From: Deltaproteobacteria bacterium
GTDB taxonomy: Bacteria; Desulfobacterota; Binatia; Binatales; Binataceae
Length of the DNA: 20,209 nt
Direction: 5' to 3'
Assembly (NCBI GenBank): GCA_021780585.1
Contig: JAJXYM010000427.1
Span: forward strand, 1 to 20,209
The position numbers and the translations under genes were made by a program. Position 1 is the first letter of the stretch, and each line of letters starts with the position of its first letter. Below, one piece after another: positions 6,658 to 14,385 of the stretch. The notes under the pieces are model-generated. The model saw only the letters and a program-made list of their open reading frames with translations, was not told the DNA's origin and did not search any database.

Positions 6658-9093
6658 TCAGCCTTCCGTACGGTTGGCGCAGAGCTTGCGTTGCAGAGCG
6701 CCCCACTTGTCCTTCATTTGCGGCGAGCCGAGGTTCGGATGTTCGCCGCGGGTGACGGCAAGCTTGTTGCAGGCGCCCGCGACATTGCCCTCGTCGGCGA
6801 AAATCTCCGCCATATTATATTTCGCCTCGTAGAAGAGGCTGTCGGATTCGGCGGCGATCGACTCGACCCGGCTCCAGAGATCGAGCGCGTCCTTGTAGTC
6901 GTTGCGCGACTGCGCGATCCGCGCAAGGCCGGCGTTGGCGTCGGGCGAGGCGGGATCGGCGGCGACCACCCGCGCGAAGGTCGCGTTGGCCTTGCCGACG
7001 TCGTTCAGCGCGAGGTAGGCCCGGCCGAGCACTGAGAGCGTGCCGGTCAGATCTTTGACGGGGATATTCCCTTCGCCGGCCATCCGCGCGAAATACTCAT
7101 AGGTGATCGCGGTGAGTTTCGCGTTCTCCAGATAACCATGATTGTCGCCGGCGGCGCGGCTGGCGAGCGCGTCATGCCAGAAACTCATTCCGACTTCCTT
7201 GATATAGTCATTGCGGGCGGGATTGGCCGCGTCATGGGCGACCAGCGCCTCCGCTTCGCGATCGAGCTCGGCGAACTGGCCAGTGCTGTCGAGCGCGGCC
7301 AGCCGCCATTTGACGATCTCGTCGAACTTGGCGGCCATCGCGGGATATTGCGATTCGTAATTGGCGAGCAGCGTCGCGACCTGGGCGTAATCGACCTTCG
7401 GGTCCTGTTCGAGCAGCGCGGCGAGCATGTAGATCGCCCGGCCGCGGCTGTCGCGCAGGGCCTTGTGTTGCGCGGCGGGAGCCGCGCGTTCAGCGTCGGG
7501 CTCGAGCTTGATCGCGCTGGCGAGCGCCGCGATCGCCTTCTGGCGCGTCACGGACCGTTCCGCCGCGGACGACGGCGCGCCCTTCGGCGCGGGCTGACCG
7601 TTCGCGGCCGGAGCCGCCTTGTCCAGCGCGGTCAGCGCCCGATAATAACATTCGGCGGCGTTGAAGCGCGCGGTGTAGTCATAGTCGGGATTTCCCGAAA
7701 CCTGGCTATACTGATTCGCGGCTTCCGCATAGTCGCCGCGATGCTGATAGTATTCGCCGAGGCGCAAGCGCGGCTCGAAGGCGTATTTCCCGCGCGGAAA
7801 ATGAATGAGATAGTCCTGCGCGGCGGCGAGCCATTGCTTTTCCAGCCGCGCGTCGCGCATCCCGCCGCGTTCCCATTGGAGGCGTGGAATCTTGTAAAGG
7901 ATATAGGAGGCCCATTGGGCGTCGGGATTGCCGGGCTGGCGCGCGATCTCTGTCGCGACCTTTTCGACCATGTCGACCCGGCCGCCCGCGTAATAAAGAT
8001 CAGCGGCGTATTTCCAGGCCTTGGGATATTTGCCGCTGCGCGCCGCCGCCCAGTAGTAATTGGCGGCCGGCAGCGGCTGATGCTTGTAATATAGTATATT
8101 GGCGAGCAGCCAGTTCTGGAACGGATCGGCGGAGTCGCCGAACTCCCCGGCCGGATCGCGCAGGCTGTCGGCCGCGGTCGCGACCACCACCGCCCAGTCG
8201 TCCTTGTCGTCCTGGCGGTCGCGCGCGAATGCCACGATTTGACGGCGCAGATCGGCGCGTTTGGCCGGATCGGCGGCGGCTTGCTCCTGCTTGAACATCT
8301 CGCGCAACCGCAGCATCTCGAGGCCGCGCCGCTGCTGGCCGGTGGCCCCTTCGGCGAGCCGCGCCGTCATTCCCTGCGCCTGATCCAGCTTGCCCATCGC
8401 GGCGTAGGTGGTGGCGAGTCCCTGTTCCGCCGGACGGTATTGGCGGGTCCACGAGCCGTCGGCCATGATCTTCTTGAAGTCCGCGATCGCGCGCGCGTAC
8501 TCGGCGTGCTGATACTTGCCGAGCTCACGTTCGGCAAAAGCCCGCCCGAGCATGTTCTCGCGCACCAGCTCGGGATTGACGATGATCAGCGTGCTGGCGG
8601 TGAAGCCGTCAATCGACTCCTTAAGCAGGCGGCGCGCGGTTTCCGGCTCGTCGGCGTAGAGCGACGCGCCCTCGAAGCGCAGCCACGAGAGCGGATAGAG
8701 CGCGCGCAGAGCGAGCTGTTCAGGCTGATCGTAGTCGCAATTGCCGCCGTTATCGATTTGCTCGATACACTCGTCCTTACGCCGTTGATAGACGGTGTAC
8801 ATCCGGTTGAGCATCTCCTCCAACCGGTCGTATGCGGCGAGCAACTGGCTGGTGGAGCGGGCGCCGTCGGCGAGTCTGGCGAAATCGGACTCGGCGGAGT
8901 CGAGTTCGCTGATCGCGCCGCTGGCGACCGCGGGATTCGTGGCTCCCTCGGCGACCTCGGGTTCGAGCGCGTCGAGTTTGCGGTTTAATTCTCCCAGGCT
9001 TTGCGCCCGCGCGGCCGGCGCGCCCGCCGCGATCATCCCGGTCACGATCGCGCAGGCGAGCGCCGCGCGGAGCCATCCGCTGACTGACCCCAT
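6658..9093 (-). CDS. Exported TPR-repeat protein of unknown function
   Basis: An 811-residue protein with a typical Sec signal: a short basic start, a hydrophobic stretch (AALACAIVTGMIAAG) and an Ala-Arg-Ala cleavage site before Gln31. The mature part is almost all alpha-helical. Many TPR-like pairs can be read, for example NILYYKHQPLPAANYYWAAA, RLRLGEYYQHRGDYAEAANQ, VLGRAYLALNDVGKANATFA and GLARIAQSRNDYKDALDLWS. A proline/alanine linker (residues ~510-525) splits it. Such proteins usually act as periplasmic scaffolds; no catalytic motif is seen. It sits between the HAD and epimerase genes, with no visible functional link to either. GAGGAG precedes the ATG with only 2 bases of spacing, so the true start is slightly uncertain. 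Confidence 0.8.
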   Translation of the reverse strand: MGSVSGWLRAALACAIVTGMIAAGAPAARAQSLGELNRKLDALEPEVAEGATNPAVASGAISELDSAESDFARLADGARSTSQLLAAYDRLEEMLNRMYTVYQRRKDECIEQIDNGGNCDYDQPEQLALRALYPLSWLRFEGASLYADEPETARRLLKESIDGFTASTLIIVNPELVRENMLGRAFAERELGKYQHAEYARAIADFKKIMADGSWTRQYRPAEQGLATTYAAMGKLDQAQGMTARLAEGATGQQRRGLEMLRLREMFKQEQAAADPAKRADLRRQIVAFARDRQDDKDDWAVVVATAADSLRDPAGEFGDSADPFQNWLLANILYYKHQPLPAANYYWAAARSGKYPKAWKYAADLYYAGGRVDMVEKVATEIARQPGNPDAQWASYILYKIPRLQWERGGMRDARLEKQWLAAAQDYLIHFPRGKYAFEPRLRLGEYYQHRGDYAEAANQYSQVSGNPDYDYTARFNAAECYYRALTALDKAAPAANGQPAPKGAPSSAAERSVTRQKAIAALASAIKLEPDAERAAPAAQHKALRDSRGRAIYMLAALLEQDPKVDYAQVATLLANYESQYPAMAAKFDEIVKWRLAALDSTGQFAELDREAEALVAHDAANPARNDYIKEVGMSFWHDALASRAAGDNHGYLENAKLTAITYEYFARMAGEGNIPVKDLTGTLSVLGRAYLALNDVGKANATFARVVAADPASPDANAGLARIAQSRNDYKDALDLWSRVESIAAESDSLFYEAKYNMAEIFADEGNVAGACNKLAVTRGEHPNLGSPQMKDKWGALQRKLCANRTEG

Positions 9094-9111
9094 GGCTCCT
9101 CATTCAAACGG

Positions 9112-9174
9112 TTAAAAGCTTCGTGCGCCTCCCCAAATGGCGCCGCCAATCAAGAATAGACCGGCAATGCCCAT
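9112..9174 (-). CDS. Possible 20-residue hydrophobic peptide
   Basis: The HAD stop and this ATG overlap as TGATG at 9176-9172. The peptide MGIAGLFLIGGAIWGGARSF is a possible single membrane span, followed 18 bases later by the TPR gene start. The overlap is typical of translational coupling, but a 20-codon frame can arise by chance and no homologue is recognised. It may instead be untranslated spacer. Confidence 0.2.
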   Translation of the reverse strand: MGIAGLFLIGGAIWGGARSF

Positions 9175-9899
9175 CAAGGGAACGGCAATTTTTCGAGCGC
9201 CTCCGGAATCGCGCTGAGGGCGGCGACCCGCGCGGTGCGGCCAGCGACGGCGACGCGGGCGGGCGCGTGATGGTCGATCAGGATGGCGGCGAAGCCGGCG
9301 GCTTCGGCGCCGGCGACGTCGAGATGGGGCGCGTCGCCGACGTGTGCGGCCTCGGCCGGGGTCGCACGATGGCGCGCGAGGGCGGCGGCGAACAGCGCGG
9401 CGGCCGGCTTGGCCCATCCGGCCTCGGACGAAATCGTGAACGAGTCGAAATAGCGGGCGAGGCCGAGGCCCTCGAGGATGGCGTAGACGCGAAAGTCGAA
9501 ATTGGAGATGAGGCCAAGTTCGAGGCCGCGGCGTTTGAGCGAGTCGAGCAACGGCGCCGCTTCGGGATCGGCGCGCCAGCTTGCGGCGTCGCCGAAATGG
9601 TCGAACAGTTCGTCGAAGTAGGCGTCGAAATCGGTGAACGAACCGAGTCCGGCAAACGTTTCACGCACCACGGCGCGCCACCAGTCGCGCTCCATCCGGC
9701 GCAATTCCGCCGATTCGCGACGGGGACCGAAGGCGAGGCCGCCGGCGTTATGGAAAGCGCGGCGAAAGCCGGCCGCGACCGTGGCGGCGTCGGCATCGAC
9801 GCCGTAGCGCCGCGCGATTCGCGCGTAGCTTTCGCCGATCGGCTCGCGCGGGTCGAAGAGCGTACCGGCCGCGTCGAAAAACACCACTTTCGGCGACAT
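9174..9899 (-). CDS. HAD superfamily hydrolase (REG-2/HDHD3-like)
   Basis: A 241-residue protein. Motif I is VFFDAAGTLF near residues 6-15 with the nucleophile Asp; the second position that is Asp in most HAD phosphatases is Ala, as in dehalogenase and REG-2-like members. Motif II is LISNFD (~135), motif III the Lys of GWAKPAAALF (~163), and motif IV VGDAPHLDVAGAEAAG (~190). The helical cap lies between motifs I and II (type IA). The substrate is unknown; phosphate esters or haloacids are both possible by family. The ATG at 9899 is 3 bases past the stop of the tandem-VOC gene, with GGGAG upstream, so the two form an operon. Confidence 0.87.
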   Translation of the reverse strand: MSPKVVFFDAAGTLFDPREPIGESYARIARRYGVDADAATVAAGFRRAFHNAGGLAFGPRRESAELRRMERDWWRAVVRETFAGLGSFTDFDAYFDELFDHFGDAASWRADPEAAPLLDSLKRRGLELGLISNFDFRVYAILEGLGLARYFDSFTISSEAGWAKPAAALFAAALARHRATPAEAAHVGDAPHLDVAGAEAAGFAAILIDHHAPARVAVAGRTARVAALSAIPEALEKLPFP

Positions 9900-9902
9900 C
9901 GT

Positions 9903-10796
9903 CTATTCGCTCCCGGCGCCGGGACCGCCAAGGCCGTCCCAGACCTGGATCAAGACGCCCATCGCGGATTGCGGCGAAATGAAAAATTGACGTTCGCCGC
10001 GCCAATTGGTTTCGCGGCCGACGATGCGCAGGCCGTCGGCGCGCAGCTTCGCCAGAATCGCGTCGAAATCCCGCACGTCGATCGTCACGTGATGCATCCC
10101 CTGGCCGTAGCGTTCGATAAAGCGCCGCACGAAATCGTCGGGCGTGTTCGGTCCGACGCTGCCGAGAAACTCCAGTTTGAAGCCGGCGGCGTCGAGATGG
10201 CTGAGCGTGAAATTGCCTTGCGAGGAGCTGCGGATCGGATAATTGAGCACTTCGCAGGGAAACCAGCGGCGGAAAAATTCCATCGCGGCGGTAATTTCGT
10301 TGACCGCGATTGCGACGTGGTCGAACCGGGCGCGTCCGTCGCCGGGCGGCAACGGACGCGGCGCGTCGTAGTCGAGCGGTTGCCAGAGCTGGATCAATAC
10401 CCCGAAAGCCGAACGCGGCGAGATGAAGCAGGTTTTCTGGCCGTCGGGAAAATCGTGTTCATCGACGATCCGGACGCCGGCGGCCCGCAGCGCCGCGGCC
10501 ATCGGCGCGAGCCGATCGACCTCGTAGGACAGATGATGCAATCCTTCGCCGTGACGGCGGATGAATTGGGTGATAAAGTTTTCGCGGCCGGGCAATTCCT
10601 CGATCAATTCGACGGCGGCGCCGCCGAGCCAGAAGTCCCGCCAGAGAAAGCCGCCCTGCGCCTGCTCGCTGATCTGTTTGTCATGGCGCGGAGCGATTGG
10701 AAAATAGCGCTGGAAAAACTCGACCCCGCGATCGATCGATTCCACCGCGATCGAAACGTGATCGAAGCGCACCCGCACAGCGTTGCGTAAATCCAT
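9903..10796 (-). CDS. Tandem-VOC (methylmalonyl-CoA epimerase-like) protein
   Basis: A 297-residue protein made of two similar glyoxalase/VOC units. Unit one: FDHVSIAV (His13), VELIEE (Glu63), GLHHLSYEV (His87/88), GVLIQLW (Gln136). Unit two: FDHVAIAV (His160), KLEFLG (Glu209), GMHHVTIDV (His235/236), GVLIQVW (Gln284). Each resembles an epimerase domain, but the final ligand position is Gln rather than Glu in both. VOC enzymes bind a divalent metal and act as epimerases, isomerases, lyases or dioxygenases. It is shorter than 4-hydroxyphenylpyruvate dioxygenase and lacks that enzyme's motifs. It heads the run towards HAD, TPR and mce. The ATG at 10796 has a purine-rich GGGGAGGGG about 13 bases upstream, a rather long spacing. 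Confidence 0.82.
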   Translation of the reverse strand: MDLRNAVRVRFDHVSIAVESIDRGVEFFQRYFPIAPRHDKQISEQAQGGFLWRDFWLGGAAVELIEELPGRENFITQFIRRHGEGLHHLSYEVDRLAPMAAALRAAGVRIVDEHDFPDGQKTCFISPRSAFGVLIQLWQPLDYDAPRPLPPGDGRARFDHVAIAVNEITAAMEFFRRWFPCEVLNYPIRSSSQGNFTLSHLDAAGFKLEFLGSVGPNTPDDFVRRFIERYGQGMHHVTIDVRDFDAILAKLRADGLRIVGRETNWRGERQFFISPQSAMGVLIQVWDGLGGPGAGSE

Positions 10797-10915
10797 CGAA
10801 GCGAAATTTCCCCTCCCCCGTTCATCTCAATCCGGCCGCGGCGCCAGCGCCGGCTCCCCGATGATTCCGCGCTGGCCCGGCTCCGGCTCGCCTCCTGACA
10901 CGCGACGCGGCGAAA

Positions 10916-11050
10916 TCATCGCCGGCTGAAACGCGCGAACACGAAGCGGCGCGTCAGAGCGCCCAGACTGCGCACGATCAGCGGCCATCCGTGCACGATC
11001 TTTCCCGCGTAAACGCCGGCCGATTGCGCCGCGCGCGAGAGCGCCGGCAC
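10916..11050 (-). CDS. Possible 44-residue small protein, unknown
   Basis: A GTG at 11050 follows the phosphoesterase TGA by one base, and GGAG lies about 10 bases before it, inside the end of that gene. The product begins VPALSRAAQSAGVYAGK and ends RRFVFARFSRR, with a central moderately hydrophobic stretch (IVHGWPLIVRSLGAL), so it could be a basic membrane-associated peptide. The frame has no stop over this whole length, but in high-GC DNA that alone is weak evidence. Function unknown. Confidence 0.33.
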   Translation of the reverse strand: MPALSRAAQSAGVYAGKIVHGWPLIVRSLGALTRRFVFARFSRR

Positions 11051-11051
11051 G

Positions 11052-11708
11052 TCAAAGGAACTCCAGGCTCGCCTCCAGCCGGCCTCCGGCGGCGCGCACG
11101 ACGATATAGCCGCCATCCTTGAAGGGACCAGCGTTGACGATCGTGGTCGGGCCGATCGCGTCGACCGCGGCCGATTCATGGATATGGCCGGACAGACACA
11201 CGTCGGGCCTGACTTCCTCGATAAAGCGGCGCGCCGCCGTGCTGCCGACCGCGCGTCCGCCGACAATCCGATCGCATTTGGTCTGATAGGGCGGCGTATG
11301 ACAAACCATCAGGAGCGGCCGCACGCCGCGTACTGCGGCATAACCGCGCGTCAGGGTGGCGTGGATTTCGTCCTCAGTGAGCTCGGTCGGCGTTTTGAAG
11401 GGAGTGATATTCGAGCCGCCGCAGCCGAAGATGCCGACGCCGTCGATCACGACGCCGCGGCCATGCAGCGCGACGCCTTCCGCTTCGAGGAACGGGATGA
11501 CCTCGGGCTTATCGAGATTGCCGCTGAGGGCGAGCACCCGGGGCGCCGCGGCGCGGACCGCGTCGAGGACGACGCGCGCCTCGGCCGGGCCGCCGAAATT
11601 GGTCAGATCGCCCGAGACGATTACCAGGTCGGCGTCGCCCAGCGCCGCGTCCATCCGCGCCAGATTGCGCGTCGCCATATGTACGTCGCCGAAGGAAACG
11701 ATTTTCAT
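11052..11708 (-). CDS. Metallophosphoesterase (calcineurin-like)
   Basis: The 218-residue product has the full set of metal-binding motifs: GDVH (Asp8, His10), GDLTNFG (Asp34), GNLD (Asn64), a single His in MVCHTPPY and GHIH in SGHIHES. These hold a two-metal centre that hydrolyses phosphomonoesters or phosphodiesters. The short length and lack of cap domains suit the small YfcE/cyclic-nucleotide-phosphodiesterase type, but the substrate cannot be read. No signal peptide is seen, so it is cytoplasmic. The ATG at 11708 has no clear Shine-Dalgarno. It lies 70 bases downstream of the flavin monooxygenase stop on the same strand, so co-transcription is possible. Confidence 0.9.
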   Translation of the reverse strand: MKIVSFGDVHMATRNLARMDAALGDADLVIVSGDLTNFGGPAEARVVLDAVRAAAPRVLALSGNLDKPEVIPFLEAEGVALHGRGVVIDGVGIFGCGGSNITPFKTPTELTEDEIHATLTRGYAAVRGVRPLLMVCHTPPYQTKCDRIVGGRAVGSTAARRFIEEVRPDVCLSGHIHESAAVDAIGPTTIVNAGPFKDGGYIVVRAAGGRLEASLEFL

Positions 11709-11777
11709 CGCATCGATTGCCCGTATTATCCCAAGCCTAGCGGTAATTGCGGCAATCGCGAAAGTGGGCGCCGCGCA

Positions 11778-12998
11778 TCACAGCATCATGTCACGCACTT
11801 CGTTGCCGAAGGCGAAGGCGCCAAACGAGAGCGCCGGCGGGTCCGGATTCAGATAAGCGTGGCCGAGCATCCCCTTGAGGTCGAAATAGCGGCGCTGCAG
11901 CGGATGACCGATAAAAATCGCGCGGCCGCTGCTCGCGGCGAACAGACGATCCACCGCCATCATTGCGGATTGCGCCGAGCGGCAGGCGTGATGGCGGATG
12001 CGGGCGCGGTCCGCGAGCGGCAGCGGATCGCCGCGGCGCGCCGCGTCCATCAATTCCGCGCAATCGGCGTCGAGCAGCGCGATTCCGGCGTCGATCGTAT
12101 ACCGCGCCTCGGCCGCCAGATGCTGGCTTAAGGGATCGTCCTTGACCGCGCCGCCATAGCCGGCGCGCCGGGTGCGGCTGATGTCGATCCACTGGTCGAG
12201 GAACCCCTGCGCCGCGCCCAGCACCGCCGCGGTCAGCGTGTAATTAAAAACGACTGCGAAGGGCAGACGATAGATCGCTCCGGGATTCAGCTCCCATCCG
12301 GGCAGCGGACGATTGAAGGTGTAGTCCCAATGCGACTGGGTGCGATGTTCGGGCACGAAGGCGCCGTCAACCACGATGTCCTTGCTGCCCGTCCCCGCCA
12401 TCCCGGCGACGAACCAGTTGTCGTCGATCCGATAGTCCTTGCGCGGCAGCATGAAGGAGCGCAGCTCGGGAAGATCGCGGCCGTTGATCGAGACGGTTCC
12501 GGGCACCGCGCCCAGCACCACCCATTGGCAATGGTCGCAACCGGTCGAAAACGACCATCGCCCGCTCAGACGATAGCCGCCGGGCGACTTTTCGGCCTTG
12601 CCGGTCGCGGCGTAGGACGATGAATTGATCGCGGCCGGATCGGCGCCCCAGAATTCCTCCTGGAATTCGCGCGGAAACAGCGCGGCCTGCCACGGATGGA
12701 CGCCGAGCACGCCGAGCACCCATCCCGCCGATCCGTCGGCGCGGGCGACTTCGCGCACGGCGTGGTAAAGCTCGCGCGGATGCGCTTCGCCGCCGCCCCA
12801 GCGCGCGGGCTGCATCGCGCGATAGAGGCCGGTGCGGACGAATTCGCGCCAGCTCGCGTCGGGCAGGCGGCGCAATTGCGCCCCTTCGTCGGCATGCTCG
12901 CGGATAACGGGCGCGATCGCCGCAGCGCGCGCGGTAAATTCTCCCCACGTGGCGGATCGATCGCCGGTCAGGTTGGATTGCGCCGCAACGGTAGCCAT
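11778..12998 (-). CDS. Acyl-CoA-dehydrogenase-fold flavin monooxygenase (HsaA-like)
   Basis: A 406-residue protein aligning end to end, from memory, with HsaA-type oxygenases: RLPD near the N-terminus, GSAGWVLGVLGVHPWQAALF, SSSYAATG, FSTGCDHCQWVVLGA, GMAGTGSKDIVVDGAFVPEH and a C-terminal four-helix bundle ending in the HPLQRRYFDLKGM region. HsaA and its relatives are two-component enzymes that use reduced FMN from a partner reductase to hydroxylate phenols (HsaA: the secosteroid ring A phenol). They share the acyl-CoA dehydrogenase fold but do not use acyl-CoA. No reductase or ring-cleavage extradiol dioxygenase is adjacent, so the substrate is open. The ATG at 12998 has an excellent AAGGAGA 8 bases upstream; the long open extension upstream is not family-like. 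Confidence 0.85.
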   Translation of the reverse strand: MATVAAQSNLTGDRSATWGEFTARAAAIAPVIREHADEGAQLRRLPDASWREFVRTGLYRAMQPARWGGGEAHPRELYHAVREVARADGSAGWVLGVLGVHPWQAALFPREFQEEFWGADPAAINSSSYAATGKAEKSPGGYRLSGRWSFSTGCDHCQWVVLGAVPGTVSINGRDLPELRSFMLPRKDYRIDDNWFVAGMAGTGSKDIVVDGAFVPEHRTQSHWDYTFNRPLPGWELNPGAIYRLPFAVVFNYTLTAAVLGAAQGFLDQWIDISRTRRAGYGGAVKDDPLSQHLAAEARYTIDAGIALLDADCAELMDAARRGDPLPLADRARIRHHACRSAQSAMMAVDRLFAASSGRAIFIGHPLQRRYFDLKGMLGHAYLNPDPPALSFGAFAFGNEVRDMML

Positions 12999-13093
12999 GA
13001 ATCGCGTCTCCTTCGACACCGCCCTCCGCCGTCGCGCCGATACGGCTGGATCGGGACCCCGGATTCGACCCAAAATAGCATATTGCCGAATGA

Positions 13094-13873
13094 ATGATGC
13101 CAATTGACGCGCGCGAAAATTTCGTCTTCGTTCTGGTCTCGCCGAAATCCTCCGGGAACGTCGGCGCCGCCGCCCGCGCGCTGATGAACATGGGCTTCGC
13201 CGCGTTGCGCCTCGTCGCGCCGCGCGGCTACGACCCACCAGCCGCCGCGCGGCGCGCGGTGCATGCGGCCGGGATCGTCGAGCGGGCGCGATGCTTCGAC
13301 CGGCTGAGCGACGCGCTGGCCGATCGCACGCTGACGATCGGCACGACCGCGCGCACGGGAACCTATCGCGGCGAGGCGCGCGAGCTGCGCGCGACGGCGC
13401 CGGAAATCGCCACGCTGGCGGTGAACAATCGCGTCGCGATCGTGTTCGGCCCGGAGGACTACGGGCTGGCCAATCGCGAAATCGCGCAATGCCAGTGGCT
13501 GCTCACGATTCCCTCCGCGCCGGCCTATCCGTCGCTGAATCTGGCGCACGCGGTCGCGATCGTCGCCTACGAGCTGGCGCTGGCGCTCGACGGCGCGCCG
13601 CGGCCGGTCGGGTGCGACGAGGAATTCGCGCCGGCGGCGACGGTCGAAGCGATGCATCAACGGATGGAGCGCGCGCTGATCGCGATCGGCTTTCTGCCGG
13701 AGGCGAATCCGGGACATATAATGCATACGCTGCGCGCGATGCTGGGACGCGGCGGCCTGCGTCCGCGCGAGGTCGAAATCCTCAACGGCGTCGCGCGGCA
13801 GATCGCATGGGTCGCCGGCGATGGCGCGGCGACGCTGGCCGCCAAACGTCGCGACGGGCGCAAGCTGCGCTGA
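13094..13873 (+). CDS. trmJ: tRNA (cytidine/uridine-32) 2'-O-methyltransferase, SpoU/TrmJ type
   Basis: A 259-residue protein with the SPOUT motifs in order: SPKSSGNVGAAARALMNMGF (residues ~16-35), IVFGPEDYGLANREI (~115-130) and PSLNLAHAVAIVAYELAL (~145-162), which together make the knotted SAM site. The C-terminal tail GFLPEANPGHIMHTLRAMLG then LRPREVEILNGVARQI is typical of TrmJ. The enzyme methylates the ribose of position 32 in the anticodon loop of certain tRNAs. The start may be 13094 or the adjacent Met codon at 13097; no strong Shine-Dalgarno is seen. It is divergent from the monooxygenase by 95 bases. A 5-base-stem hairpin (13875-13889) follows the stop, without a T-run. Confidence 0.9.
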   Translation: MMPIDARENFVFVLVSPKSSGNVGAAARALMNMGFAALRLVAPRGYDPPAAARRAVHAAGIVERARCFDRLSDALADRTLTIGTTARTGTYRGEARELRATAPEIATLAVNNRVAIVFGPEDYGLANREIAQCQWLLTIPSAPAYPSLNLAHAVAIVAYELALALDGAPRPVGCDEEFAPAATVEAMHQRMERALIAIGFLPEANPGHIMHTLRAMLGRGGLRPREVEILNGVARQIAWVAGDGAATLAAKRRDGRKLR

Positions 13874-13970
13874 GCGGGCGCTTTGCCCGGGCGCGTTCGT
13901 CGCGGATGGCGGCGGCGTCGATTTGGCGTGGTATGCTGCGTGTCGCAGGATTATGCCAACCGGTCCCGCG

Positions 13971-14234
13971 ATGGCTGAAATTATCCATCTTGACGAATTC
14001 CAGCAGGCGCGCCGTCAATCGCGCCGGCGCGCCACCGCCCATGCGCATCTGGAACGCGCGCTCGCGATTCTTAAAGAGAATCTCGCGGACGCCGCCGCGG
14101 CTCTGCGCGACGCGCCGCCACATGCGCAAAAGGAACTGCTCGATCGGGTGGAGAAACTCGCCGCGATGGTGCGGTATGGCGCGCGGATGCTCGACGACGA
14201 GGCGCGGCGCGACGCCTCGGGAATCGATTCGTGA
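13971..14234 (+). CDS. Hypothetical 87-residue helical protein
   Basis: Not recognised. The product begins MAEIIHLDEFQQARRQSRRR and continues with a long amphipathic helix (LERALAILKENLADAAAALR, then QKELLDRVEKLAAMVRYGAR), rich in Ala, Arg and Glu, so it is likely a helical hairpin or coiled coil without membrane segments. An alternative start at 13953 (MPTGPA) is in frame; neither has a convincing Shine-Dalgarno. It lies about 97 bases after trmJ on the same strand and ends 75 bases before tRNA-Asn. Coding is supported by heptad-like spacing rather than homology. Confidence 0.55.
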   Translation: MAEIIHLDEFQQARRQSRRRATAHAHLERALAILKENLADAAAALRDAPPHAQKELLDRVEKLAAMVRYGARMLDDEARRDASGIDS

Positions 14235-14309
14235 GGCGCGTCGCCGTGAACGGCTTGATTCCGGCGTTCGCGACCGCTAGTCATAAGGGTTCTGACTGTT
14301 CTCGCGCGC

Positions 14310-14385
14310 TCCCCGGTAGCTCAGTCGGTAGAGCAGACGGCTGTTAACCGTCGGGTCGCTGGTTCGAATCCGGCCCGGGGAGCCA
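14310..14385 (+). tRNA. tRNA-Asn (GTT)
   Basis: A full cloverleaf of 76 bases. The acceptor TCCCCGG (14310-14316) pairs with CCGGGGA (14375-14381), followed by discriminator G and an encoded CCA. The D-arm contains AGCTCAGTCGGTAGAGC. The anticodon stem GACGG/CCGTC holds the loop CTGTTAA, with GTT at 14343-14345 reading AAC/AAU. The T-arm has GGTTCGAATCC. A small GTTC-CGC-GAAC hairpin followed by TTTTCTC (14400-14417) might end transcription, though its stem is only 4 bases. Confidence 0.97.

Noticed and set aside
7138..8094. 318-codon plus-strand ORF
   Set aside because: Antisense to the exported TPR protein, which has a signal peptide and repeats; no motifs on the plus strand.
9123..10790. 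555-codon plus-strand ORF
   Set aside because: Antisense shadow of the HAD and tandem-VOC genes, both of which carry complete motifs on the minus strand.
9903..10796. 4-hydroxyphenylpyruvate dioxygenase, which would fit with hmgA and maiA
   Set aside because: The two-domain VOC layout is similar, but length and motifs fit duplicated epimerase-like units better, and it is not next to hmgA.
11178..12131. 317-codon plus-strand ORF
   Set aside because: Spans the phosphoesterase/monooxygenase junction in antisense; no recognisable domain.
14255..14290. Promoter for tRNA-Asn (TTGATT with TAGTCA)
   Set aside because: The -10 match is too poor to call.
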